In this document: positions 54,001 to 63,075 of the stretch, piece after piece
Position numbering within the stretch: position 1 is the first letter of the stretch
Layout of the letters: each line of letters begins with the position of its first letter
Source: Desulfobacteraceae bacterium
Lineage (GTDB): Bacteria; Desulfobacterota; Desulfobacteria; Desulfobacterales; Desulfosalsimonadaceae
Assembly (NCBI GenBank): GCA_014237465.1
Contig: JABZFM010000001.1
Span: forward strand, 1 to 64,000
Direction of reading: 5' to 3'
Length of the DNA stretch: 64,000 bases
The notes under the pieces: generated by a model
Database searches by the model: none
What the model saw: only the letters and a program-made list of their open reading frames with translations
Told to the model about the DNA's origin: nothing
Program-made: the position numbers and the translations under genes

Positions 54001-54850
54001 TTACTTGTCTAAAATCCCTGATTTAAGATTTTGTAATAATTTAAGGCCTCTTTCATAATTTTTATCCGGCAGCCAGCGTGTTATCGCCTGAATCAGGCGA
54101 TCATTTCTGTCCGGATCCGTATGAAGGTCTAAAATTTCCAATACCGTTTTTTTTGTTTGAGGGCTCATGATTTTCACTATGTCACGGCCCAGCATTCGTG
54201 CACCTGCCATTTCAAAGTCAAAATCCGCTGTCTCCATCAAGTCCGCGTGCTCCTCAAACATTCTACCCGCCTGTGGATAGTATTTTAACAGGGTGGCAAT
54301 ATCAACCAACAGCGTCTTTTGTAGGAAATTCATTATGCTGGCCATGCCAGGCAATTAATTTTAAAATTGCCATCCCGGGAAGAGACGCAAACCGGACATC
54401 CAGTTTATCGGATAGACGCACAAGGATTGTGTCATTTAACGCATCCTGAAAACCGGTTACATTCATTTCAATAGACTGATCAGGCGGCCATCGGATCAAC
54501 CCTGCCGATGTTTCCACAGCCCCGAACGGGATTAAATCTACAGGATATTTATCTTTGAACCACAGGCGATGATATACTTTGTGATCTGTTATAAAAGATC
54601 TGTTTAAGATTAAAGACTCTTTCAATTTTGTGTAATGTGCCCAGTCAATTACGGCAATCCCGATATCAATATCAAGGGTAGCCACGTCTGTTGATATTTT
54701 ATAATATTGTTCAAGAATCAGAATGCGGACCTGGGCACCCACCACAAAAAAGTCCATATTCAGTTCTCTGGCTTTATAATTTAGATCCGTCAGGCAGTCG
54801 ATTGTTGACTGATCACAATTTTTCGATAAATCGATGGATGAATTTGTCAT
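54001..54850 (-). pseudogene. Nucleotidyltransferase gene broken by a 4-bp duplication
   Basis: Codons 1-182 (54302-54850) give a nucleotidyltransferase-like protein with FFVVGAQVRILILE and TLDIDIGIAV, ending early after FPTKDAVG. The continuation is open in another frame down to 54001 (DIATLLKYYPQAGRMFEEHA and AGARMLGRDI). At 54303-54310 GTTG is present twice (minus strand); with one copy the two parts join as KDAVDIATLL. Related intact genes often accompany restriction systems, as does the neighbouring HsdM fragment. The N-terminal product lacks the C-terminal domain. Confidence 0.7.
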
Positions 54851-54924
54851 AAATCATTCTTGCAGCTTCAATATTTCTGCCATTTCCTGTTGCGATAAGA
54901 TCCGCATAGACGAGCAGGACAATA

Positions 54925-55991
54925 GGGGTCAAATCTTTAATCTTGACAATTCGTCTACTATATTCTCAAACTTTTGTTTTAAAGATGTATCCTTTTTTAT
55001 TTTCAATCGCAATCTTTTCCGGGCATAACTAACGGCGCTGTAATCAATCCCGCCAACCAAAAGACCAATCTCAGGCTGCTTTATATTACAGTAACGATAG
55101 AGGAGTTCCATCAGGATTGCCCGGTCAGTTGAGTTCCGGCCCCGTCTGCAGATTTCAGTTTGATCTTCTTTAATGATTTTACAAAACCACGCGATCAGTT
55201 CGTCCGGCGTGTACTTTACGCTTACTGCTTTTATATACGGCTGCTCTCTTTGAGCTTTCAGGGGAACTTTTTCAAGATATTTTTCACGTATATATTCCGT
55301 AAAACCCGAAGATCCGACAATGCCATACCCCTTTCCCACTTCCAGCGGGCTGTCCGGGTCTTCTTTAAGACCCTTATATACGAACTGCCTGTATTTTCTT
55401 CTACCTTCAGTGGTATCCCCGCTAAAACAGTCAAGGACCTTATTGTAGCTGATAAAATTAACCCTGTTTCTCACATTTACATATCCGCTGAAACTGCTGT
55501 ATTTAAATTCAGAAAGAATTTTAATTTTATCCTTAACCGACTTCTTGGAATGCTTTTTAATTCGTACAGGGTTCAGATGAATATAGCGGGACACTTCTTT
55601 CAAGTAGCTGTCGGCATCAATGAGAAAAGATTTGTACCGCCCTTGATACAAATGCCCGGATCGGTCATGGCGGCAATTAAACGCTGATGTGTAGGAAATA
55701 TTAAAACGGCGCATAAACTCGGATAGATTTCCATCCGGAGTTGTCAGAAACAGATGAAAATGGTTGGTCATGCATACATAGGCAAGCAGGGACACATTAT
55801 AAACCTCCAGAGAATCAGCAAGTGTTTCAAGAAAGATTTCGTAATCTGCATTGTCCCTGTATATATCCTGCCTCTCATTACCGCGGCAGGTTACATGGTA
55901 AAAAGCACCGGTGTATTGGATTCTGAGTTGTCGGGCCATATTCGGTTCTTATCAAATCCACATGATTTGTCAAGATTAAAGATTTGACCCC
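54925..55991. mobile_element. RAYT element with perfect 25-bp inverted ends
   Basis: The left end begins GGGGTCAAATC and finishes ATCTTGACAA (54925-54949); the right end (55967-55991) is its exact reverse complement. They enclose a single transposase gene whose stop codon lies inside the left end. A further partial CCTTGACCCC lies just outside on the right. The arrangement marks a self-contained single-gene unit. Confidence 0.8.
54929..55939 (-). CDS. REP-associated tyrosine transposase (RAYT)
   Basis: The protein has 336 residues. The N-terminal Y1 transposase domain has YHVTCRGNERQDIY, the HUH motif MTNHFHLFL (H60, H62) and the RYIHLNPVR block, with the likely catalytic Tyr at about 112 in SYLKEVSRYIHLN. 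The C-terminal extension (TDRAILMELLYRYCNIKQPE and IDYSAVSYARKRL) looks like a helix-turn-helix for DNA recognition. Such enzymes cut and join single-stranded DNA at hairpin repeats. The frame is intact. Confidence 0.92.
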   Translation of the reverse strand: MARQLRIQYTGAFYHVTCRGNERQDIYRDNADYEIFLETLADSLEVYNVSLLAYVCMTNHFHLFLTTPDGNLSEFMRRFNISYTSAFNCRHDRSGHLYQGRYKSFLIDADSYLKEVSRYIHLNPVRIKKHSKKSVKDKIKILSEFKYSSFSGYVNVRNRVNFISYNKVLDCFSGDTTEGRRKYRQFVYKGLKEDPDSPLEVGKGYGIVGSSGFTEYIREKYLEKVPLKAQREQPYIKAVSVKYTPDELIAWFCKIIKEDQTEICRRGRNSTDRAILMELLYRYCNIKQPEIGLLVGGIDYSAVSYARKRLRLKIKKDTSLKQKFENIVDELSRLKI

Positions 55992-56118
55992 ATTCCCTTG
56001 ACCCCAATTCAGAATTAGACTTCGAAACCCTCGCCCCAGATCAAGAGTCCTGAAGGTAGAAGGCTGAAGGGGAAAAGGACGGAGCGTTTTAAAAGATAAT
56101 GGCCCAGGTCATGCCGGA

Positions 56119-58716
56119 TCATGCCATCAGTGATTCAACGATCTTTGGCAAAACCTCGGGCAGAGAATGTGCGTCGTTGATCAAGAGGTAACTTTTGGGG
56201 TCGCTTACAAATTTAAGGCGGTCATTTCCTGTGTTATCCACAGTAATACAAAAAGGCTGAATGCCTTCTCTTCTTGCTTCAGCAAATGCCATCATTGTAT
56301 CGTTGATGGCATATTTTTTTGAGTTTCTGTCTTCACCATAGTCAAGATCCTGGGGCAGCCCGTCACTTAAAAGAATCAACAGCCGGGTTTCGGATTCTAT
56401 CTGTTTTAATTTTCCGGATGCATGTCTGATTGCACATCCCATGCGGGTACTCTGTTTTGGCTGTATGTTGCAGATCTTTCCCTTAACCGACTCATTAAAG
56501 GGCTCGGTAAATTCTTTAAGCGGGAATATATCCACCTGATGCCTTCCTTGTCCTGAGAATCCGAAAACGCCTACTTGTTCCCCTAATTCGTTTAACGCCT
56601 CTAATATGACAACAAGCGATTCTCTTAGAATATCAATAATTTTTTTATTTTTTTGAAAGTAGACATCTGGCGAATAAGAAGGGCGCATACAAGCGCAATC
56701 CGCTTTATTTATAGTCTTTTCGGGTAACGCGATCTGCTCATCAGTAGAGGCACTGAGATCAATTAAAATGATAATGGCTGTTTTTTGCGGCCTTTTTTCT
56801 TTTCTTATGAATAGTTTTTCAGAAGGGCTTCTTTTTTGTTTGCGATCTACTGCCCACTGAACAACTTCATCCAGATCCAGTTCTTCCCCCCATTCAACTT
56901 TTCTTACCGTTTCCATCACAACCGGTTTAATTCTCTGAAACTGCTTTTTTACTTTATTGATGAGCAAGCGGTATTGTTCCGTTATTCTATTATAGCGATC
57001 AATATGCCCGGGAGCAGTGGCATTTTCAAACGCACGACACCATTTATTACGGTATTGCCCATGAATATAGTCCCACTCGTCATAATAAAAGGGCCCGTCG
57101 CATCCAGAAGTTTTAGCAACGCGCTTGGGAAACGAATATTTTTTCGCAATCAAATCATCGGGCTCCATCACATTGTCTTCATTGATCGATTGAAACCCCT
57201 TTTTTTCCGTTAAGGGGCGGCCTTGCGCGTTATTTGCTGATTTTAGATTTTTAATTAATAAATTCTTTATCGGTACCATCAACTGATCATTGTCTGTTCC
57301 GGTGTCGCCTTCGATGATCTCGTTTGGATTTTTTTTTGATTTTCCGGGGAAAAGAATTTCCGGAAGATCAGGACGTTCCGGAACCAGCTCCGGCCGGGGC
57401 GGTGAATAACTGTTTTTTTCGGCCAGAGGAGCCAGGTATTCATAAACTTCTTTCGCTTTTAGAAAAGAATCCCATGAAGATTCTGATTTTTCAGAAAACC
57501 CGTCCATTGATATTTTTAGGGCTTTCTTTAGAGATGACATTTTATTTTCAATTTTTGGAAATTTTTCCTTTCCGTTAAAAAAATCAAGAGGCCAATAATC
57601 AAGGCTCAGGCACAATAAAACCTCGAGTGCTTCAGACAGCAGATTATTGCCGCGTGAATCTCTGTTTTTCATTTCAAGAAACAACGATTGATCCAGTTGA
57701 TGGCAAATCCCGCGATACTGTTTTTTCAGCATTCGGCCAATTCTGGCATCTTCTATGATGAAAAAAATATCTTTTGCAAGATCATGTATCCTAAACCTGT
57801 TCAGCGTTTTCCAGATAATATCAAATCGATGATTAAATGTTCCGAACTCTATATATCCTGCCTGATGCGCTACCGCTATTTTATATAACCTGAAATTTTC
57901 CTCTTTCGTTCGCCCGATTGCATAATGCGGCGGAAGCAGGACTTTGCTTTGACTGCCTGTCATGTATATTGAATAAAATCTATTGGGTTTTTCTGCTTTA
58001 TCAACTTTTTCAAAAAGCATCTTTTTCCCGCATAAAGCAGTGGCGAACACCGAAAGAATGCCCTTGATATCTTCATAAGCAACAGCAAATTTCCATTTGT
58101 TAAATTCCGCCGCCCCTTGTTTTTCTTTTAGCGAAAAATAGTCAACGCCCTGTCCTTCATTTTTTTTAAGGACAGCCAATCCCTGGTTCACCCAATACGG
58201 AAGAAAACATTCACTGATCTCTAAGGATAAGAGAGCGGCATTCTTTAAAAAAGCTTTTGCTGCATCAAAAGAAATTCCGCCGATTTCATCTGCAAATTCA
58301 GATATTCGATCCTGGTCCGGATAACTTAAGGGGGATAAAACAGCAATAAATTTATTAAAGATTTGTATCAGGGTGTCTGCGTCGCCATCGCTAAAAGCGA
58401 TGCTCATCTCGAGTATGGTATCCCGAACATTCGGGTTCAGCTCTAAAAGTCTTTCCGGGCCGTTTTGATAAAATCTAACGGTCTTTTGGGTATCTGATGC
58501 TGAAATTAAACGAAGCGCTTTAAAAAACTTCTGGTGTCCAGTGACATATAATGAATTCAGCCCGTTGGGAACAGATGAAAAATATTCAACAGACAATTCC
58601 CGGGACTGTTTGGCCAGTTGAAGGCCAATGCTTTTCCACTCCTGAAATTCTTTCAAACGCATAAATTTAAGAATAACAGAATCTGTGTTTTGTGAAGTTC
58701 CGTCGTAAGACATCAT
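56119..58716 (-). CDS. NorD/CbbO-like von Willebrand factor A protein
   Basis: In this 865-residue protein, the C-terminal third is a VWA domain with the MIDAS motif DLSAST (D653) and later LLSDGLPQDLDYGED. The N-terminal two thirds are a long helical region with the DYWPLDFF and DIFFIIEDARIGRML segments seen in NorD/CbbO-type proteins. Together with the MoxR ATPase encoded just upstream (6 bp gap), it should remodel a metalloenzyme or insert its cofactor. No nor or cbb structural gene is in the window, so the target is unknown. Confidence 0.87.
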   Translation of the reverse strand: MMSYDGTSQNTDSVILKFMRLKEFQEWKSIGLQLAKQSRELSVEYFSSVPNGLNSLYVTGHQKFFKALRLISASDTQKTVRFYQNGPERLLELNPNVRDTILEMSIAFSDGDADTLIQIFNKFIAVLSPLSYPDQDRISEFADEIGGISFDAAKAFLKNAALLSLEISECFLPYWVNQGLAVLKKNEGQGVDYFSLKEKQGAAEFNKWKFAVAYEDIKGILSVFATALCGKKMLFEKVDKAEKPNRFYSIYMTGSQSKVLLPPHYAIGRTKEENFRLYKIAVAHQAGYIEFGTFNHRFDIIWKTLNRFRIHDLAKDIFFIIEDARIGRMLKKQYRGICHQLDQSLFLEMKNRDSRGNNLLSEALEVLLCLSLDYWPLDFFNGKEKFPKIENKMSSLKKALKISMDGFSEKSESSWDSFLKAKEVYEYLAPLAEKNSYSPPRPELVPERPDLPEILFPGKSKKNPNEIIEGDTGTDNDQLMVPIKNLLIKNLKSANNAQGRPLTEKKGFQSINEDNVMEPDDLIAKKYSFPKRVAKTSGCDGPFYYDEWDYIHGQYRNKWCRAFENATAPGHIDRYNRITEQYRLLINKVKKQFQRIKPVVMETVRKVEWGEELDLDEVVQWAVDRKQKRSPSEKLFIRKEKRPQKTAIIILIDLSASTDEQIALPEKTINKADCACMRPSYSPDVYFQKNKKIIDILRESLVVILEALNELGEQVGVFGFSGQGRHQVDIFPLKEFTEPFNESVKGKICNIQPKQSTRMGCAIRHASGKLKQIESETRLLILLSDGLPQDLDYGEDRNSKKYAINDTMMAFAEARREGIQPFCITVDNTGNDRLKFVSDPKSYLLINDAHSLPEVLPKIVESLMA

Positions 58717-58722
58717 TATACT

Positions 58723-59556
58723 TTAAGGAAATATAGAGTTGATAATTTCATTAATGGCGCTTTGAACTTCTTTTTCCTCAGAAAGCAATGAAGTGGCAGC
58801 CACATGACATGCTCTTGCCGGTGGTATTCCCTGTTTGATCAGTCTGGCCGCATATATTAACACCCGGGTGCTTGCGCCCTCATTTAAGGCATGCCCTTTC
58901 AGGTTTCTGATTTTTTCACCCAGCAATGCAAGATCGTTTGAAAGTTCTTCAGTTGTTTCACTTTCATTACAAATTATTTGCGTCTCATTCTCCCTGCCCG
59001 GATAGTCAAAATCTATGGCGATGAATCGTTGTTTGGTGCTTTCTTTCAGATCCTTGATAACGCTTTGATAGCCCGGATTGTATGAAATAACGAGGAAAAA
59101 ATTTTCATGGGCCTTAATAATCTTACCCTTTTTATCCATCGGAAGAATTCGACGATGGTCGGAAAGCGGATGAATAATGACCGTGGTATCCTTACGCGCT
59201 TCGACAATTTCATCAAGATAACAGATTCCTCCGGATGTGACCGCAATGGTCAAAGGGCCGTCAATCCAAACCGTTTCCTCACCTTTTAAAAGATATCTGC
59301 CCACCAGATCGGTCGTTGTCAAATCTTCATGACAGGCAACCGTTATAAGCGGGATGGATCGTTTTAATTCCTTGCCCAGAAGGTAAGTCATGTATTCAAC
59401 AAAACGGGTTTTCCCGGTACCTGTGGGGCCTTTGAGAATAACCGGGATTTTCGATAAATATGCCGCACGAAATATTTCAACTTCATCACCCACAGGCAGG
59501 TAATACGGTTTTTGATTGATCATATATTGATTCATGTCCAATTCGATATTAGTCAT
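58723..59556 (-). CDS. NorQ/CbbQ-like MoxR-type AAA+ ATPase
   Basis: The 277-residue protein has Walker A GPTGTGKT (43-50), Walker B-like ICYLDEIVEARKDT, and the sensor region VISYNPGYQS. It matches the CbbQ/NirQ/NorQ group, which forms rings that use ATP to remodel partner enzymes through the VWA protein. It is the first gene of a two-gene leftward operon with the NorD-like gene. Confidence 0.9.
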   Translation of the reverse strand: MTNIELDMNQYMINQKPYYLPVGDEVEIFRAAYLSKIPVILKGPTGTGKTRFVEYMTYLLGKELKRSIPLITVACHEDLTTTDLVGRYLLKGEETVWIDGPLTIAVTSGGICYLDEIVEARKDTTVIIHPLSDHRRILPMDKKGKIIKAHENFFLVISYNPGYQSVIKDLKESTKQRFIAIDFDYPGRENETQIICNESETTEELSNDLALLGEKIRNLKGHALNEGASTRVLIYAARLIKQGIPPARACHVAATSLLSEEKEVQSAINEIINSIFP

Positions 59557-59662
59557 TCTCTCTCCTTGTATATATAGACATTATATGTAACAACGACCAG
59601 ACGCGACACTATTATTCAGTCGGAAATAAATCTTATAAAATATTTATTAAAAAGGAAAGAAG

Positions 59663-59947
59663 ATGGGAAAAATTTTTAACGGTATAAGAGCGGCGAAATT
59701 AGGTACAGAGAAGATGCCCGCTGTTGTTCAGGTCCAAACAGAAGAACGATTGAAAGAAGTGGGATCAATATTTGAAGAGCACGGGTGGAAATATTCAATT
59801 GATTTGGAACCGGATAAACCGGAGGATATTACTGATTTAGAAATTTTATTGAATCCACCCGAACAAAAGAGAGCTGAAAAGAAAATTGGCCGCAATGATC
59901 CCTGCCCATGTGGAAGCGGGAAAAAGTATAAAAAATGCTGTGGGTAA
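59663..59947 (+). CDS. Small SEC-C motif protein
   Basis: The 94-residue protein ends with [19 protein letters not shown], the zinc-binding SEC-C motif. Upstream is a compact domain starting [21 protein letters not shown], like the PBPRA1643-type SWIM/SEC-C proteins. The role is unknown; zinc binding is very likely. An AAAGGAAAG site precedes the ATG. It is convergent with the helicase gene, with a terminator between. Confidence 0.87.
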   Translation: MGKIFNGIRAAKLGTEKMPAVVQVQTEERLKEVGSIFEEHGWKYSIDLEPDKPEDITDLEILLNPPEQKRAEKKIGRNDPCPCGSGKKYKKCCG

Positions 59948-59967
59948 CGATGTCATTACAAAAAAAA

Positions 59968-59993
59968 CTCCGCCGGACTGTCCCCGGCGGAGT
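59968..59993 (-). terminator. Intrinsic terminator of the helicase gene
   Basis: CTCCGCCGG and CCGGCGGAG form a nine-pair stem with T7 after it on the minus strand. It could also serve the convergent SEC-C gene in part. Confidence 0.85.
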
Positions 59994-60027
59994 CGTATAA
60001 CGATATAACGGATTCGGCTATGTTTTT

Positions 60028-61246
60028 TCAGGCCTTCGGTCTGTTGTCCCGGCCCTTGTTCACTCCGGAGAAATTACGACGCGGTTTCCATTTCCTCTGC
60101 GGACGGTCGTTACGAGCGGGTCTTGGGGGACTGTAGTCAAAAGTTGATAAGGTGCGCTGCTCGATCTCCGAACCGATGATTCGATTGATGGTGCGCACCA
60201 TATCCCGGTCGTCGCCGGTAATAAGGGTGAACGCTTCGCCGTTGCGTGCGGCCCTGCCGGTCCGTCCGATGCGATGAATGTATGCCTCGGGGGTGGAAGG
60301 GATATCGTAGTTGATGACATGAGAAATCTGAGTCACGTCAATGCCGCGAGCGGCGATATCAGTCGCTACCAGGATCTTAAATGTTCCGTCTCGAAAACCG
60401 TCCAAAGCGGCCTGGCGGCGTCCCTGTGAAAGGTTTCCCTGAAGCGAAGCCGACCGGTAGCCGGCCACAGCCAGCTTTTTGTCTAAGCTCTTGGCACGGT
60501 GTTTGGTCCGGGTAAAGACCAGGACCGACTCGGTATGGATGTTTTCCAGCATTTTTAACAGCAGCGCGGTCTTTAAATGCTGTGCCACCGGGTAGAGTGC
60601 GTGACGAACAGTATCCGCCGGCGCTGTGGTTCCAATCTTTACGGTGACCGGATCTCGCAGAACATCTTTTGCCAGGCGACGTATTTCGCCTGGCATGGTC
60701 GCTGAGAAAAGCAGCGTCTGGCGATTTTGTGGAATAGATCTCAAAATTCGTCGGATATCGGGGAAAAAACCCATATCGAACATATGGTCGGCCTCGTCGA
60801 GAACCAGTACTTCGAGTTTGCGAAGATCAGCGGTATGACGGCCAATATGGTCAAGAAGCCGACCGGGGCAGGCAACAACAATATCGGCTCGCTTCAATTT
60901 TTGAATCTGCGGGTTAATCCCCCCACCTCCGTAAACAGCCACACTTTTTAAGCGGGTTTTTTGCCCCAGAATTTCTATTGCCTGATGAATCTGTTCGGCT
61001 AATTCTCGTGTGGGAGCTATGATCAGGGCGCGGATGCAACCATGTTTCCCCCCCCATCAGGCGATTGAGTATGGGCAGGACAAAAGCAGCCGTTTTACCG
61101 GTTCCGGTTTGGGCCAGTCCCATCACATCTTTTTGATTCAGGACATGCGGCATTGCCTGCGCCTGAATCGGGGTTGGGGTTACATAGCCTGCCGCTATGG
61201 CGCCTGCTGTAATAGCAGGATGCAAATCAAATGTTTTAAACTTCAA
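60028..61246 (-). pseudogene. rhlE: RhlE-like DEAD-box RNA helicase, frame broken in a G8 run
   Basis: The first 84 codons give the Q motif and Walker A ([20 protein letters not shown]). The frame changes at eight consecutive G (minus strand) near 61050. With seven G the sequence would continue [20 protein letters not shown]. The remainder, open from about 60942, has VLDEADHMFDMGFF, SATMP, ARGIDV, HRIGRTGRA and a basic tail. A full-length protein would have about 406 residues. The break may be a true mutation, a reversible slip or a sequencing error. As written, no complete helicase is made. Confidence 0.8.
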
Positions 61247-61271
61247 TAAATACCTTCTTTCAGTGTTCCAA

Positions 61272-61302
61272 TAAAAAAAGCCCCGGAACCATTCCGGGGC
61301 TT
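61272..61302 (-). terminator. Intrinsic terminator between tRNA-Glu and the helicase
   Basis: AAGCCCCGGAA and TTCCGGGGCTT form an 11-pair stem with a run of T on the minus strand. It stands 26 bp before the helicase start. It either ends the tRNA transcript or acts as an attenuator in the helicase leader. Confidence 0.8.
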
Positions 61303-61517
61303 ACGTAATTTTTAGTTGACAACCAAGAACACTTTAAATTTGAAGAGAAGATATACACTGCAGTATCCGCTGTCAAGCTGTTTCTTGAAGCTGGTCTGAA
61401 CTGATTATAACAATGTATTTGAAGGATAGAGACTTGTCCTCCTGAAAGGTCAAAAAAACCGGAGAAGGTCCCAAAAGAAAAAGGATTAAGCATGATCGCT
61501 TAACCCTTTGTTTTTAT

Positions 61518-61593
61518 TGGTGACCCCAGCGGGGTTCGAACCCGCGCTACCGGCGTGAGAGGCCGGCGTCCTAGACCACTAGACGATGGGGCC
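61518..61593 (-). tRNA. tRNA-Glu (anticodon CTC)
   Basis: The 76 bases fold as a full cloverleaf: acceptor GGCCCCA/TGGGGTC, anticodon stem CCGGC/GCCGG with loop CTCTCAC, and T-arm GCGGG-TTCGAAC-CCCGC. CCA is encoded. T33 precedes CTC and A37 follows it. Confidence 0.95.
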
Positions 61594-61714
61594 CAAAGAT
61601 ATAATTTTTATTTAACTATTTGTTATTTCAATTGTATTTGAAACAATCAGGTAATTGCTTCAAATGATGACACATACATATTTTGACGAAGATATTTTGT
61701 CAAACACTATTTTG

Positions 61715-61924
61715 TTACTCATTAACCGGCTTTTTCCCCCTTCTGAATCCGAAAATCAGATAGATGAGCCAGCCGATAAAGGGGACCAGGGCAAGCAGCC
61801 ACCAGACCGCTTTTTCTCCCGGTGATTTGAACTGTTTTATTGATATATCAACCAGCATCCAGATGGTCAGCAAAAGAAACGGGATGGTCATGGCGATGAA
61901 GGTTACGATGGTTTTGAGTTCCAT
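61715..61924 (-). CDS. Small membrane protein with a PLDc_N-like domain
   Basis: The 69-residue protein has two membrane segments (IVTFIAMTIPFLLLTIWMLV and AVWWLLALVPFIGWLIYLIF), a Lys/Arg-rich end (GFRRGKK) and the LVPFIGWLIYLIFG pattern of the phospholipase D N-terminal family. It has no enzyme domain. It stands alone; its function is unknown. Confidence 0.75.
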   Translation of the reverse strand: MELKTIVTFIAMTIPFLLLTIWMLVDISIKQFKSPGEKAVWWLLALVPFIGWLIYLIFGFRRGKKPVNE

Positions 61925-62006
61925 TAAAGTCCTTTTTTACCTGTTGAAATCAGTGGATCTTCCCTTCAGTCTTCTACCTTCAGCCTTCAACCTAAGCCCC
62001 TATCCC

Positions 62007-62921
62007 TTATCCTGTTTTCAGTTTTTCGGTAATATTTAAAACGGTTTCCACATAATACGAGCTGTGGTTGTAGTGATAGACAACTTTGCCGGCTTCTTCC
62101 CGGGTGATGCCGGGCTTCCATCCGTAATATTTCAGGTAATTGGCAATGCTGGCAATGGCGTCTTCATGGTGGAACAGGTTCACACTGCCGTCTTTGTTCC
62201 CGTCTTCTGCCAGAATGATGATATTGCTGGGCATAAACTGGGCAAGTCCCATGGCGCCGGCATAGGAACCGTTGATGTTATACGGGTCCATGCCTTCCTT
62301 TTCCACATATGTGATAAAGGCGATGAGTTCTTTATATGCCCATTTTGATTTTCGGGCTGCTTTTTTTTCATACGCTTCTCTGGTCACCCGGTTTTCTGTG
62401 GGGATTTTTTTCCAGAACCGGTCCCGGATGGTTTTGTCTTCTAAGACGGCCATGGTCGACAGAATGCTGATGACCGGACGATTGCCCACATAAGCGCCGA
62501 AACGGGTTTCCACCAGCATGATCGCCGTGATGACTTCCTTATCCACACCGTAATTTATTTCCGCCTTTAGCAGGTCGGCATGGTGTGCGCGCATATAGTC
62601 ATTGGCTTTTTTAATGGATTTGGTTGAAAGAAACTGATCGTAGTTGAGTTTACCCTCCTGGTGCCGGAAATAGGAAGAGACCCCTTTGATATCAAAAAAT
62701 ACTCCCGGATTGTTGTAAATGCGATTGATCTGTTCTGGGGTGAAATTTGCCTTTTTGTCATTGATCAACCGGGTTTCGAGGGTTTGAAAACTGATATTTT
62801 CTTCAGAGGAACAGGCGGTTGTTGGAATTGCAGCAAAAAGTAATATGATAAGAAACACATTGTTGATCCAATTGTTGATATGGGAAAATGAATCCGGCAA
62901 CAGGGTCAGAACGTTTCTCAC
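62007..62921 (-). CDS. MltB-like lytic transglycosylase, probably a lipoprotein
   Basis: The protein is about 304 residues from a GTG 5 bases after GGAGG; an ATG four codons earlier overlaps that site and is less likely. A hydrophobic segment ends IPTTACSSEE, where the Cys may be lipidated. Catalytic Glu lies in ITAIMLVETRFGAYVG, and AGAMGLAQFMPSN and VVYHYNHSSYYVETVL match the SLT_2/MltB family. It cuts the glycan of peptidoglycan in the periplasm. It is followed by repeats and faces the same way as the PHP gene. Confidence 0.88.
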   Translation of the reverse strand: MRNVLTLLPDSFSHINNWINNVFLIILLFAAIPTTACSSEENISFQTLETRLINDKKANFTPEQINRIYNNPGVFFDIKGVSSYFRHQEGKLNYDQFLSTKSIKKANDYMRAHHADLLKAEINYGVDKEVITAIMLVETRFGAYVGNRPVISILSTMAVLEDKTIRDRFWKKIPTENRVTREAYEKKAARKSKWAYKELIAFITYVEKEGMDPYNINGSYAGAMGLAQFMPSNIIILAEDGNKDGSVNLFHHEDAIASIANYLKYYGWKPGITREEAGKVVYHYNHSSYYVETVLNITEKLKTG

Positions 62922-62951
62922 AAGCACCTCCATTTTGGATTTTCAGGATTG

Positions 62952-63075
62952 ATGGCTTCGTAAAAAGTCCAACTTCTGCGTTGCGCTGCATCCTTCGTTT
63001 TTTCAAAGTACGATAAGTACGAATCATCACTCAGGATTTGCGCGCCTTGAATTTGTAACTTTTTTTTTTGCCATC
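62952..63075. repeat. Repeat-like segment with ATGGCTTCGTAAAAA at one end
   Basis: The 15 bases ATGGCTTCGTAAAAA occur here (62952-62966) and in the same orientation at 63907-63921, on the two sides of the PHP gene. The other end, ACTTTTTTTTTTGCCAT, is an imperfect inverted match. The segment encodes the last residues of the PHP protein. Confidence 0.45.

Noticed and set aside
61040-61060. Programmed ribosomal frameshifting in the helicase
   Set aside because: A bare G run without a slippery heptamer, stimulatory stem or known family precedent; mutation or read error is simpler.
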